Shown: piece by piece, positions 7,903 to 18,514 of the stretch
Layout of the letters: the number at the start of each line of letters is the position of its first letter
Position numbering within the stretch: position 1 is the first letter of the stretch
Source: Byssovorax sp.
GTDB taxonomy: Bacteria > Myxococcota_A > Polyangia > Polyangiales > Polyangiaceae
Assembly: GCA_025362495.1 (NCBI GenBank)
Contig: JANYGI010000056.1
Coordinates: forward strand, 1 to 64,000
Reading direction: 5' to 3'
Length of the DNA: 64,000 bases
The notes under the pieces: generated by a model
Told to the model about the DNA's origin: nothing
Database searches by the model: none
The model's input: only the letters and a program-made list of their open reading frames with translations
Made by a program: the position numbers and the translations under genes

Positions 7903-9909
7903 TCACGCGAGGTCCCAGCAGAGGGCGCGGAGGAGCTCCGCGACGGAGACGGCGTGCGCGACGCAGCCGCCCGGCGCGTGCGGCTCGTCGCCGTCGGCGA
8001 GCTGCGGGACCTGGCCCACCGCGAGCTCGTTGCCGGCCGCAGAGGCCACGAGGCGGTGCAGCAGCGGGGCGAGGCTCGCGCCGTCGGCGCTTCGGCGCGC
8101 GGCCCGGACGAAGAAGCCGAGGAGCCAGGGCCACGCCGCGCCCTGGTGGACGGCGGACTCGCGCGCCGCGGCGTTGCCCGACGCGTGGCCGGTGTAGCGG
8201 GGATCTTCCCGGGCGAGCGCGCGGAGGCCGGCGCGCGTGACGAGGCTCTGCGCGCGATCGAGCAGCGCGGAGGCTTGTTCGGCCGTGAAGCACGCGGGAT
8301 CGACGGCGAGGGCGATGACTGCGTTGGGGCGAATCGAGGCGTCGCGGAAGGCGCCCGGTCCCTCTTCGAGCTCGCTCACGACGTCGTACGGGAAGCCCGT
8401 GGCCTCGCACCAGAAGCGGCGGCGGAAGGCCGCGTGGGTGCGATCGCGCTCGCTTTCGGCGCGCTCGGCGAGGGCCATGTCGCCGCCCGCGCGGGCGAGG
8501 CGCGCCACGGTGTCGCAGCCGCGCGCCCACAGGGCCGAGAGCTCGACCGGGCAGCCGAGGCGCGGCGTGACGGCGGCGCCGCCGCGGCGGGCATCCATCC
8601 ACGTCGGCGCGGCGTCGACGACGGCGCCGGCGCTCACGGCGAAGAGGCCGTCCGGGGTGAGGTGGATCCCGTGGTGTTTGCCCTCGATCACCGCCTCGAA
8701 CGCGTCGCGCAGCGCGAGGCAGAGCTCGTCGGTGACGAAGGTGTGGCCGTCGCCGAGTGCGTCGGCCATGTGGCGCGCGGCCTCGAACAGCCAGAGCGAA
8801 GTGTCGGCCGCGGCGAGCTCGGCGGCGGCGCCCTCGCCGACGTGGCTCGGGACGAGCCCAAAGGCCATGTGCGCGAGGATCTCGCGGAGCACGCGGATCG
8901 CCGCGTCGTGCTTCTTCGTCACGAGGTAGAGGCCGGGGAGAGCGATCAGCGCGTCGCGCCCGCGCATGTCGAGGTGGGGGTAGCCGGCGATGATCCCGGG
9001 GCGGCGCGCGAGATCGGCGCGGAACGCCTCGGCCGCGATGAAGAGCTTGCGCTGGAGCGGGGGCGCCGTGGGCCCGGGATCCTCGGCGCGGAGCGCGGCC
9101 TCCGTCGCGGCGAACAGCGCCTCGGGCTCGCCCGTCGGCAGCCGATCGACGCCGGCCACGAGGTAGCTCGGCGCGTCGCCGATCGACATCTCGAAGACCC
9201 CCGGCGTCCAGAGATCTTCCTCGAAATCCAGGCCGCGATCGCGCTCTGCCAGGTACTCGAAGCGGCGCCACCAGTCCGGCGATCCGACGAAGGTGCCCTC
9301 GTAGCGAAAGCAGAGGCGCGGGAGATCCTTCTTCGGCTGGACGCGCATCTCGCCCGGGCGCAGCTCGACGCGCTGGAGCATCCCGCCGTTCTCGCGCTGG
9401 AGCTTGTGGAAGCCGCGCGCCGCGAGCAGCGGGCGGAGCGTGAGCAGCACCGGGCGCTTGCCGCGGAAGCGGTAACGGAGCACCGCCGCGTTCTCGCCGC
9501 GCACCAGCGCCAGCGTGATCTCGAGCTCGCCCGCGGGCACGGAGTACGTCCATCGGGGGAGCGGATCCTGATCGAACCGCTGCAGATAAAAGGGCCCCGT
9601 CGTGGGATCGACGCTCGGGAACTGGTGCTTCGCGAGGTCCCACCGCTGGCGGCTCGGAGGCCCGGCGCCCTCGCGCGGCAAGGAGATCGTCGCGTCGACG
9701 TGCGAGAGGAACAGGTGCCGCCCCTCTGGCGGATCGAGCGCCGCGATCAGGAGGCCGTGGTAGCGGCGCGCGTGCATGCCGGCGATCGTCGACGAGGCGT
9801 ACGCGCCCGCGCCGTTGGTGTGGAGCCACTCGCGGCGCGCGCGGGTGAGGTCTCCCGCGACGACGACGCTCGGCCAGACCGACTCGACGCCGGATGTCGG
9901 GAGCACCAT
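7903..9909 (-). CDS. Glycogen debranching enzyme (amylo-alpha-1,6-glucosidase type)
   Basis: 668 residues. N-terminal domain carries the family signature REWLHTNGAGAYASSTIAG (residues 26-44) and RRYHGLL, as in archaeal/bacterial GDE proteins; the C-terminal (alpha/alpha)6 domain includes YPHLDMRGRDALIALPGL (around 345), TSLWLFEA, RPNAVIALAV and the HQGAAWPWLLGFF segment near 590. The enzyme hydrolyses alpha-1,6 branch points of glycogen in the cytoplasm. Its ATG shares one base with the aroE stop (TGATG), so translation is coupled to aroE, a mix of carbohydrate and shikimate genes probably reflecting only co-transcription. Confidence 0.9.
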   Translation of the reverse strand: MVLPTSGVESVWPSVVVAGDLTRARREWLHTNGAGAYASSTIAGMHARRYHGLLIAALDPPEGRHLFLSHVDATISLPREGAGPPSRQRWDLAKHQFPSVDPTTGPFYLQRFDQDPLPRWTYSVPAGELEITLALVRGENAAVLRYRFRGKRPVLLTLRPLLAARGFHKLQRENGGMLQRVELRPGEMRVQPKKDLPRLCFRYEGTFVGSPDWWRRFEYLAERDRGLDFEEDLWTPGVFEMSIGDAPSYLVAGVDRLPTGEPEALFAATEAALRAEDPGPTAPPLQRKLFIAAEAFRADLARRPGIIAGYPHLDMRGRDALIALPGLYLVTKKHDAAIRVLREILAHMAFGLVPSHVGEGAAAELAAADTSLWLFEAARHMADALGDGHTFVTDELCLALRDAFEAVIEGKHHGIHLTPDGLFAVSAGAVVDAAPTWMDARRGGAAVTPRLGCPVELSALWARGCDTVARLARAGGDMALAERAESERDRTHAAFRRRFWCEATGFPYDVVSELEEGPGAFRDASIRPNAVIALAVDPACFTAEQASALLDRAQSLVTRAGLRALAREDPRYTGHASGNAAARESAVHQGAAWPWLLGFFVRAARRSADGASLAPLLHRLVASAAGNELAVGQVPQLADGDEPHAPGGCVAHAVSVAELLRALCWDLA

Positions 9910-10844
9910 CACGCCTCCGTTCCGCGCGAGGCGAGGGCTTCCTCGGCCGCGCGGCGCATCACGAAGGCGGGCGCGTCGTGGCCCGTCCACATCCTGATCG
10001 CCAGCTCGGCCTGGCGCACCAGCATGCCGAGGCCGCCCTCGGCCTTGAAGCCGTGCTGGCGCGCCGTCGCGAGGAACGGCGTGACGGGCGGGTTGTAGAC
10101 GACGTCGTACACGAGGGCCTGCGCGGGCAGCCGATGCCACGGCACGATCGCCGTCACGTCCTCGCCGCGCGAGCCGCCGAGCATGCCGGCGCTCGTCGCC
10201 TGGATCACGCAGTCGGCGTCGGCGACGAGGTCGTTCCACTGGAGGCGCAGCACCTGCGAGGCCTTGCTGCGCTCGGTCGTCGGCGCGTCGCCTTCGCCCG
10301 GCCAGAGCGTGGTCAGCACGCCGAGCGCGCGCGCCCGCTCGGCCGAGGTCGACTCGTACATGGCCTCGCTGTTCGACCACGAGCGCGAGGTCGCGCACAC
10401 CAGCTTGAAGCCGAGGCGACGGCACGCCGCGATCGCCGCGAGCGCCGCGCCGCCGCCGCCGATCACCGCCGCGCGCGATTTCGGCCGCCCGGTCCACTGC
10501 GCGCCGAGCTCCGCGGTGAGGGCGTCGACGTCGGTGTTGTGCGCCGTGACGCGCCCGCGGGAGACCGTGAGCAGGTTGGCCGCCCCGACCTCCACCGCGC
10601 TCGGCGCCACGGTGTCGACGAGGCCGAGCACCGTCTGCTTGTAGGGCAGCGTGACGTTGGCGCCGTCGATCGCGCCGCTGCGGAGATCGTCGATCGAGTC
10701 GCGCAGATCGCTCTCGGAGCCGATGTCGAGCGCCGTGTAGATGTCGCGCTCGCCGAGGACGGCGAGGGCTGCGTTGATCATCGCCGGCGACACCGAGTGA
10801 GCCACGGGGTGCCCGAGCAGGGCGAAGCGCTTCCACTTAGACAT
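9909..10844 (-). CDS. aroE: Shikimate dehydrogenase
   Basis: 311 residues from ATG 10844; the frame is open further but MSKWKRFALLGHPVAHSVSP is the family N terminus. Shikimate-binding motifs HSVSPAMIN, NVTLPYK (catalytic Lys) and NTDVDAL are present; the nucleotide fold has GGGGAALAAIAA; the C-terminal GLGMLVRQAELAIRMWTG provides the usual Gln. It reduces 3-dehydroshikimate to shikimate with NADPH in aromatic amino-acid synthesis. An insertion around residues 195-225 makes it longer than the usual 270-280 residues. It overlaps xseA by 8 bases upstream and the debranching gene by 1 base downstream. Confidence 0.92.
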   Translation of the reverse strand: MSKWKRFALLGHPVAHSVSPAMINAALAVLGERDIYTALDIGSESDLRDSIDDLRSGAIDGANVTLPYKQTVLGLVDTVAPSAVEVGAANLLTVSRGRVTAHNTDVDALTAELGAQWTGRPKSRAAVIGGGGAALAAIAACRRLGFKLVCATSRSWSNSEAMYESTSAERARALGVLTTLWPGEGDAPTTERSKASQVLRLQWNDLVADADCVIQATSAGMLGGSRGEDVTAIVPWHRLPAQALVYDVVYNPPVTPFLATARQHGFKAEGGLGMLVRQAELAIRMWTGHDAPAFVMRRAAEEALASRGTEA

Positions 10845-12327
10845 TGCGGATCGGTTCCGGAGACGGGGAGGTCGAGAGGACGCGCGCGGTGAACGTACCA
10901 CGATGGACCCGGACGTTGACGGTGTCGCCCACCGTGACCTCGGCCGCGTCGCGGACGGCGGCGCCCTCGACCGAGCTGGCGATGGCGTACCCGCGGCCGA
11001 GCACCGCGAGCGGCGACAGGGCGTCGAGGCTCGCCGCGGCGGCCCCGAGCTCGCGGCGACGCGCGGCGACGACGCGACGGGCGGCGGCGCCGAGGCGGAC
11101 CGAGAGCGGGCCCAGCGCGGCGCGCGCCCCGGCGAGCACCGTGCTCGGGTGGCGCGCCCCGAGGCGTCGCTCGAGGCGGGCGAGCTCGCCCCTGTCCGTG
11201 GCCAGGCGGCCGCGCAGCACGGCCTCGATGCGATCGAGCGCGTCGTCGACGTCGCGGCGGTGATCGCCGAGGAGCCGCTGCGGGGTCCCGAGCCGCGCGC
11301 GCAGCCCGTCGAGCGCGCCCTGATCGATGGCGAGGCGATGATCGAGGGCCCGCTCGAGCCGCACGCGCAGCCCGTCGATCGCGCCCTCGCGCGCCTCGGC
11401 GTCGGCCACGACCAGCTCCGCCGCCTGCGAGGGCGTCGCGGCCCGGCGATCGGCCGCGAGATCGGTGAGCGTGGTGTCGATCTCGTGGCCGACGGCGCTG
11501 ACGATCGGCACCCGCGACGCGGCCACCTTGCGCACCAGCGCCTCGTCGTTGAAGGCCGCGAGATCGTCGGCCGAGCCGCCGCCGCGACCGAGGATTATCG
11601 CCTCGATCTCCGGCACCTGCGCCAGCAGATCGAGCGCGCGGATCATCTGCGCGGCGGCGTTCGCGCCCTGCACCTGGGCCGGCGCGAGGATGACCCGCAC
11701 CCGGCCGCGGCGCGCCGCGACCTTGATGATGTCGTGGAGCGCCGCCCCGCTCGCGCTCGTGACGACGCCGATGACCCGGGGATCGGTGGGCAGCGGTCGC
11801 TTCTTCTCGACGGCGAAGAGCCCCTCGCCCGCGAGCTTTTCCTTGAGCCGTTCGAGCGCCTCGAGCAGCGCCCCGCGCCCGACCGGTCGCACCTCGTCCG
11901 TGGTGAACTGGAGGCGCCCGCTCGGCGCGTAGACGGTGGCGCGACCGATGAGCACGACCCGCGCGCCGTCGACGAGGAGGCGCTTCGATCGCGAGGGAGC
12001 GCGCCCGTACATCACGGCGTCGATCACGGCCTCTTCGTGCTCGTCCTTGAGGCGAAAATAGCTGTGCCCGCTCGGGACGACGCGCAGCCCGGAGACCTCG
12101 CCCTCGACGTGGACGCCCGCCGTGTCGCCCTCGACCAGCCGCTTGAGGCGCCGATCGAGCTCGCCGACCGAGATGACCACCGGCTCGGGCTTGACCGCCG
12201 ACGTACGCGCCGAGGGCGGCAGCGCGGGCTCGGACGTGACGGACGTGACGGACGTGACAGCGGTGACGGGCGCGACCGGCGTCGACGGGGCGATCGGCGG
12301 CGCCGGGATCGCCGGCTCCGGGAGCAT
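10837..12327 (-). CDS. xseA: Exodeoxyribonuclease VII large subunit
   Basis: About 496 residues from ATG 12327; GTG 12375 with a weak GGATT before it is an alternative. A Pro/Ala/Val/Thr-rich tail of about 55 residues precedes the OB-fold (ISVGELDRRLKRLVEG ... GHSYFRLKDEHEEAVIDAVMYG). The catalytic domain shows IGVVTSASGAALHDI, ILAPAQVQGANAA, IILGRGGGSADDLAAFNDE and SAVGHEIDTTLTDLAADRRA, all standard for XseA; a long coiled coil follows, and SPLAVLGRGYAI near the end is the usual segment. With XseB it degrades single-stranded DNA. No xseB is visible in the window. First gene of the unit xseA-aroE-debranching enzyme. Confidence 0.93.
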   Translation of the reverse strand: MLPEPAIPAPPIAPSTPVAPVTAVTSVTSVTSEPALPPSARTSAVKPEPVVISVGELDRRLKRLVEGDTAGVHVEGEVSGLRVVPSGHSYFRLKDEHEEAVIDAVMYGRAPSRSKRLLVDGARVVLIGRATVYAPSGRLQFTTDEVRPVGRGALLEALERLKEKLAGEGLFAVEKKRPLPTDPRVIGVVTSASGAALHDIIKVAARRGRVRVILAPAQVQGANAAAQMIRALDLLAQVPEIEAIILGRGGGSADDLAAFNDEALVRKVAASRVPIVSAVGHEIDTTLTDLAADRRAATPSQAAELVVADAEAREGAIDGLRVRLERALDHRLAIDQGALDGLRARLGTPQRLLGDHRRDVDDALDRIEAVLRGRLATDRGELARLERRLGARHPSTVLAGARAALGPLSVRLGAAARRVVAARRRELGAAAASLDALSPLAVLGRGYAIASSVEGAAVRDAAEVTVGDTVNVRVHRGTFTARVLSTSPSPEPIRNV

Positions 12328-12485
12328 CGATGCGAAGTCGAACGACAGGGTCTTGGGACGGGAGAGTCGAGCCACGGCAATCCAGCAGTAGCCTGGGATC
12401 CTGCGATAGAAAAGCAGGTAATGTCGCCGCCTTCCCTCGCCTGCGGTTGAAGCGACCACGACGTGCACCTACGGTCCGCCTGCTC

Positions 12486-13772
12486 ATGAGCTCCGACAAG
12501 GCCGCCGCGCCCAGCGCCTCTCCGCCGTCGCCCGAGGCACCATCACCGTTCGCGGCCTTTCATTCGCGCGACTTCTGCTTCTACGCGGCCGGTCGCACCC
12601 TCGCGACGATCGCGCTGCAGATGCAGGCCGTGGCGGTGGGCTTCCAGGTCTACGCCCTCACGCATCGCGCGATCTCGCTCGGCTACGTCGGGCTCGCGCA
12701 GTTCCTCCCGGTCGTCACCCTCTCGCTCGCGACGGGGCACGCCGCGGATCGCTTCGATCGCCGAGGGCTCCTCATCGGCTGCCACGCGCTCGCCGCGGCC
12801 TGCTCCGTGGCCTTCTGGCTCCTCGCGCGCTCGGCGAACCCCAGCCTCTTCGCCATCTACGCGACGCTCGTCGTCCTCGGCGTCGCGCGCGCCTTCTGGG
12901 GCCCCGCGGCCTCGGCGCTCTTGCCTTCGCTGGTCCCGACGAAGCACTTCCCCAACGCCGCGAGCTGGGCCTCGACGCTCTGGCAAGTCGGCGCGATCGG
13001 CGGCCCCAGCCTCGGCGGCCTGATCTACGGCCTCCGCGGATCGGCCGAGCCCGTGTACCTCGCGGCCGCGATCGGGATCAGCGGCGCCGCGCTGCTCATC
13101 GCGGGCATCGGCGTGCGCACCGGCCGCCTCGAGCGGCGCCCGCCGTCGATCGCCACGGTCCTCGCCGGGCTCCGCTACGTGTGGTCGTCGAAGATCCTCC
13201 TCGGATCGATCTCGCTCGATCTCTTCGCGGTGTTCCTCGGCGGCGCGGTCGCGCTGCTGCCGATCTACGCGACCGACATTCTCCACGTCGGCGCCCGCGG
13301 CCTCGGGCTCCTTCGCAGCGCGCCCGCCTTCGGCTCCGCCGCGATGGCCATCTTCCTGGCGTTTCGCCCGCTGCGCCGCCGCGTCGGCCGCACGATGATG
13401 CTCTTCGTCGCGCTCTTCGGCCTCGCGACGATCATCTTCGGCCTCTCGAAAAGTTTCCTGCTCTCGCTCGCGGCCCTCACCGTCCTCGGCGCGGCCGACA
13501 TGGTCAGCGTCGTCGTGCGGATGACGCTCGAGCAAGCCGCGGCGCCGCCCTCCATGCGCGGTCGCGTCAGCGCGGTGAAATTCGTGCTCGTCGGCGCCTC
13601 GAACGAGCTCGGCGATCTCGAGTCGGGCGTCGCGGCCGCGCTGCTCGGCACCGTGCCCGCGGTGGTCGTCGGCGGCATCGGGACGGTGCTCGTCGTCGCG
13701 ATCTGGAGCGTGCTCTTCCCCCAGCTCCGCAACGTGGATCGCTTCGACGACGTGAAGTCCACCGAGCCGTGA
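12486..13772 (+). CDS. MFS transporter, EntS/multidrug-exporter-like
   Basis: 428 residues from ATG 12486 after an Ala/Pro/Ser-rich cytoplasmic start. About 12 hydrophobic segments; loop 2-3 carries GHAADRFDRRGLL, the MFS motif A. The DFCFYAAGRTLATIALQMQAVAVGFQVYALT start and the PPSMRGRVSAVKFVLVGASNELGDLESG segment are typical of the enterobactin-exporter (EntS) / DHA3-like subfamily in the inner membrane, which exports siderophores or drugs. Substrate cannot be read from sequence. It is divergent from xseA; the 158 bases between starts should hold both promoters. Confidence 0.88.
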   Translation: MSSDKAAAPSASPPSPEAPSPFAAFHSRDFCFYAAGRTLATIALQMQAVAVGFQVYALTHRAISLGYVGLAQFLPVVTLSLATGHAADRFDRRGLLIGCHALAAACSVAFWLLARSANPSLFAIYATLVVLGVARAFWGPAASALLPSLVPTKHFPNAASWASTLWQVGAIGGPSLGGLIYGLRGSAEPVYLAAAIGISGAALLIAGIGVRTGRLERRPPSIATVLAGLRYVWSSKILLGSISLDLFAVFLGGAVALLPIYATDILHVGARGLGLLRSAPAFGSAAMAIFLAFRPLRRRVGRTMMLFVALFGLATIIFGLSKSFLLSLAALTVLGAADMVSVVVRMTLEQAAAPPSMRGRVSAVKFVLVGASNELGDLESGVAAALLGTVPAVVVGGIGTVLVVAIWSVLFPQLRNVDRFDDVKSTEP

Positions 13773-13897
13773 GTGTCCACCGCGTGGATAGCCCCACTGT
13801 CCACGTCAGGCTGAATCACGCCGGATCGCGCTTGGAATGAAGCTGTTTTCGCGCTGGCCTCGCCCTTGCTCATGCCGTCCGGCACGAGGTGATGACG

Positions 13898-14773
13898 ATG
13901 GTCCTTGCATACCGTAGCGATGAAGAAGTCCTCCAGGCCCGCCTGGGCTCGCTGCTCGAGAGTCGCAGCGCCGAGGTGGCCAGCGTCGACGCCGAGGTCC
14001 GCAACATCTACTCGCGCCGCGTGGCCCGCTCGATCGGCGGCGGCGTCGCCTCGCTCGGCGGAGCGGCGCTGCTCGTCGGCGGCGCGCTCCGCTGGCTCGG
14101 GAGCAAATCGTCGTGGATAGCCCTGGAGCCGAAGGCGTACGACGGCATCCTGCTGGCGGTCCTCGCTGGCAGCGTGCTCGCCGGCCTCCTCGCGTACGGG
14201 CCGGCGCGGCTCGTCGCCAACCGCCGCTTCGACCGCGCGATGAGCGACGCGGTCTCGCTCTCGGGCAACGTGCGGATCGATCTCGTCCGCGTGGAGCGCG
14301 CCCAGCCGCTCCGCATCGCGCGTGAGCTCATCGAGCGCCACGAGGCCCGGAGCGCCTCGCTCCCCCTCGTCGCCGCCGCCCTGCTGGCGCCGCTCGGGAT
14401 CCACCTGCTCCTGTGGATGATGTTCGCCTGGAGCTCGTCGCGCACCGCTCACCTCGCGGACTTCGATACCTGGATCGCCATGACCGCGCCGATCGCCGGC
14501 GCCGCCCACCTCATCCTCGCGCTCTGCGCGGCGAAGTTCGGGAGCCGCCTGCGCGAGAAGACCACCGCTGAGCTCCGCCTGGCCCCGTCCCGCGACGGCT
14601 GGGTCGCCTTCGCGTACACCGCGATCGCGGGCCTGATCCCCGGCGCGCTCCTGATCCTGATCCCGCCGATCCTCATCGGGGTGACTGGCCTGCTGTTCAT
14701 CCCGCTCTCGTTTTACAAGATGAACCAGACCATCGTCGGTGAGCGCGAGGACCTCGGCTTCCTCGCCGCGTGA
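13898..14773 (+). CDS. Hypothetical multi-pass membrane protein
   Basis: 291 residues from ATG 13898, which has GAGG eight bases upstream; in-frame GTG 13889 and ATG 13892 are too close to that site. Residues 1-45 are cytoplasmic and helical; hydrophobic spans lie around 50-70, 90-110, 165-185, 200-220 and 245-285, the last ending in GLLFIPLSFYKMNQTI. No catalytic motif. Likely inner membrane. Downstream gene 14784 is convergent, 10 bases from its stop. Confidence 0.75.
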   Translation: MVLAYRSDEEVLQARLGSLLESRSAEVASVDAEVRNIYSRRVARSIGGGVASLGGAALLVGGALRWLGSKSSWIALEPKAYDGILLAVLAGSVLAGLLAYGPARLVANRRFDRAMSDAVSLSGNVRIDLVRVERAQPLRIARELIERHEARSASLPLVAAALLAPLGIHLLLWMMFAWSSSRTAHLADFDTWIAMTAPIAGAAHLILALCAAKFGSRLREKTTAELRLAPSRDGWVAFAYTAIAGLIPGALLILIPPILIGVTGLLFIPLSFYKMNQTIVGEREDLGFLAA

Positions 14774-14783
14774 CTCCCGCTCT

Positions 14784-15617
14784 TCAGCTCCGAGCGAGCC
14801 AGTCGAGGATCCGCGCCGCCTCGGCGTGCTTGCCGTCCGGGTTCGCGTACGGGATCATCTCCACCCCACGGGCCGCGAGCTCGGTCCGGCGCTCGGTCGT
14901 CAACGCTTCTTCTGCAAACAGCGCGAAGCGGCGCGGCGGCTGACCGCCGGCGAAGGCCTGGAGTCGCGCGAGGACCTCATCGAAGTCCTCGTCGGTGACG
15001 CCGTATCCGACGAAGAGGATCGGCGAGGAATGAAACACCGCAGTGAACGCCGTTTGCAGCTTCGGATCGGCGTACATGGCCCGACAGCGACGCTCGCGGG
15101 TGAGCGCCCAGCTCGCGCGATCGAGCAGAGTGCCGTGGACCTTCAAGAGATAGTGTCGGCGTCGAACGACCTCCCCTGGCACCCTGGCGAGCCCGGGCCA
15201 GGCCCCTTTGAACGCCTTTTCGAGCAGGTGATCGAGGCTGGTCGTCAACGCGCCGCGGAGCCGCGGAGCCAGCGAAGCGATGCTGACGGCGAGCGCCGGC
15301 GCCTCGAGGGCCCGATCGTCGAGGAGCACCTCCACCGCCGCACAGAACGACTCCGGGCCGAGCGCCGCCTCCGCCGCCGAGAGCGCGTCGACGAGGCGCC
15401 CCCGCTCGATGAAATCGGCAATCCCGGTCAGCGTCGCCTCGGGCATGCCGCCCGCGATCAGCCCCTCGACGAGGCCTTTCGACGAGGGGAGCCCGCCCGC
15501 CGTGGACACGCCGCCACCGGCGAAGATCAGGAGATCTTCGTCGAGGTAGGCGTCCCGGAGAGCCGCGAGGAGAGGATGGGAGAACGAGTCGACAGAGGGC
15601 ATGTGGAGCGCGACCAT
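14784..15617 (-). CDS. Stand-alone SIR2-like domain protein
   Basis: 277 residues; ATG 15602 (MPSVDSF) is an alternative start. The SIR2-like nucleotide-binding fold is visible: DLLIFAGGGVSTAGGLPSSKGL (residues 27-48, the GAG loop), LLKVHGTL with the conserved His (about 158), and ILFVGYGVTDEDFDEVL (about 200), the family's GYSxxDxD element. The usual TTNxD motif reads TTSLDHLLEKAF, Ser replacing the Asn needed for NAD hydrolysis in characterised defence SIR2 proteins. SIR2-like proteins often act in phage defence as NAD-depleting effectors, but no partner gene stands next to this one, and the changed residue makes activity doubtful. Confidence 0.8.
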   Translation of the reverse strand: MVALHMPSVDSFSHPLLAALRDAYLDEDLLIFAGGGVSTAGGLPSSKGLVEGLIAGGMPEATLTGIADFIERGRLVDALSAAEAALGPESFCAAVEVLLDDRALEAPALAVSIASLAPRLRGALTTSLDHLLEKAFKGAWPGLARVPGEVVRRRHYLLKVHGTLLDRASWALTRERRCRAMYADPKLQTAFTAVFHSSPILFVGYGVTDEDFDEVLARLQAFAGGQPPRRFALFAEEALTTERRTELAARGVEMIPYANPDGKHAEAARILDWLARS

Positions 15618-15727
15618 AACCGATGGCCAGACCCCGCGTCACCCCTCGCGTCGAGGCGAGCGAGGGGCGATGGCCCGCGTGACCGCGGCCGGCAGGCACA
15701 GGCCCCCTGGCCGCGCGGTGGCGAGCT

Positions 15728-16234
15728 TCAGGGCGCCGTCTGCGTCAGCGCGCCGAGAAAGTCGCGCTTGCCGATGCTCACGCCGTTGTGGCGGAGGATG
15801 GCGTAGCAGGTGGTGAGGTGGAAGAAGAAGTTCGGCACGACGTGCTCGAGGAAGTAATCGGCGCCGGTCATCGTCTTTCCCTCCCAGCGGGGCTGGCTGA
15901 TGGTCCGCGTCGCCGAGCCATCGAAGTCCTTCGCGGTGAAGGTGTCGAGGTAGGCGATCGTCGACTTCACCCGCGCGCTCAGCTCTTCGAGCGTCGCCTC
16001 GGTGTCGGCGCTCGAGGGGGCGTCCTTGCCGGTGAGGCGCGAGGCGCCGAGCTTCGTCGTGTCGCAGGCCACCTGGACCTGGCGCGAGAACGCGAACTGA
16101 TCGGGCGAGAGGCGGAAGCCGAGGAACAGGTTGGGATCGAACCCGCGCGCCTTGGCGCTGGCCCCGGCGGCCTCGAGCCATTTGTCGAGCTGGCCGAGCT
16201 GCTTCTTCATCTGGTTGAACGTCGGGTAGTACAT
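15728..16234 (-). CDS. DUF1993 family protein
   Basis: 168 residues. MYYPTFNQMKKQLGQLDKWLEAA, LFLGFRLSPDQFAFSRQVQVACDTTK and YFLEHVVPNFFFHLTTCYAILRHNGV are characteristic of DUF1993, a four-helix-bundle family related to DinB-like proteins, with conserved His in the last helix pair (FFHLTTCYAILRHNG). Cytoplasmic; biochemical role unknown. Single gene with about 110 bases to the SIR2-like gene downstream. Confidence 0.88.
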   Translation of the reverse strand: MYYPTFNQMKKQLGQLDKWLEAAGASAKARGFDPNLFLGFRLSPDQFAFSRQVQVACDTTKLGASRLTGKDAPSSADTEATLEELSARVKSTIAYLDTFTAKDFDGSATRTISQPRWEGKTMTGADYFLEHVVPNFFFHLTTCYAILRHNGVSIGKRDFLGALTQTAP

Positions 16235-16289
16235 GCCGCGCAGCCTACCGCATCGTCGCGCCGGGTGGGCGTCGAGTCGTCGACGAGAG

Positions 16290-18212
<1,923 letters not shown>

Positions 18213-18514
18213 TGCGTTCGCTCCCAACCTTGCCTCCCCGCCCGGTGAGTCGCTCGACAGCGGCTCGCCCACCTCGATCTGGAGACCGCGCGCGGCCCCG
18301 ATCGCTTCCCCTCGGACCGCCCCCGGAGACGACGACGTGCGTCGAACCTCCATCGATGTCGACAACAACTCTACCCCCAAGGATGCGCCTTGCCACCGCT
18401 TCGATCCCTCAGGATTGTTCGGATTCTCCGGGGAGGATCCTCGACGGGCGGACGGTTCCGAGCGGGTCGGAGCGGGCGTCGGAGAGCGCCTGTGGGTGAT
18501 ACGGAATTACCCGA
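18213..18514. other. Upstream region of the response-regulator gene
   Basis: 302 bases between the response-regulator start and the stop of the GMC oxidoreductase gene, both on the minus strand. Shadow frames cover it, none protein-like. It must contain the regulator's promoter and the end of the upstream operon; no clear boxes or hairpin seen. Confidence 0.4.

Noticed and set aside
13265-14509. Long minus-strand frame across the MFS and membrane-protein genes
   Set aside because: Glu/Arg/Ala-rich shadow; both plus-strand genes have clear membrane segments and starts.
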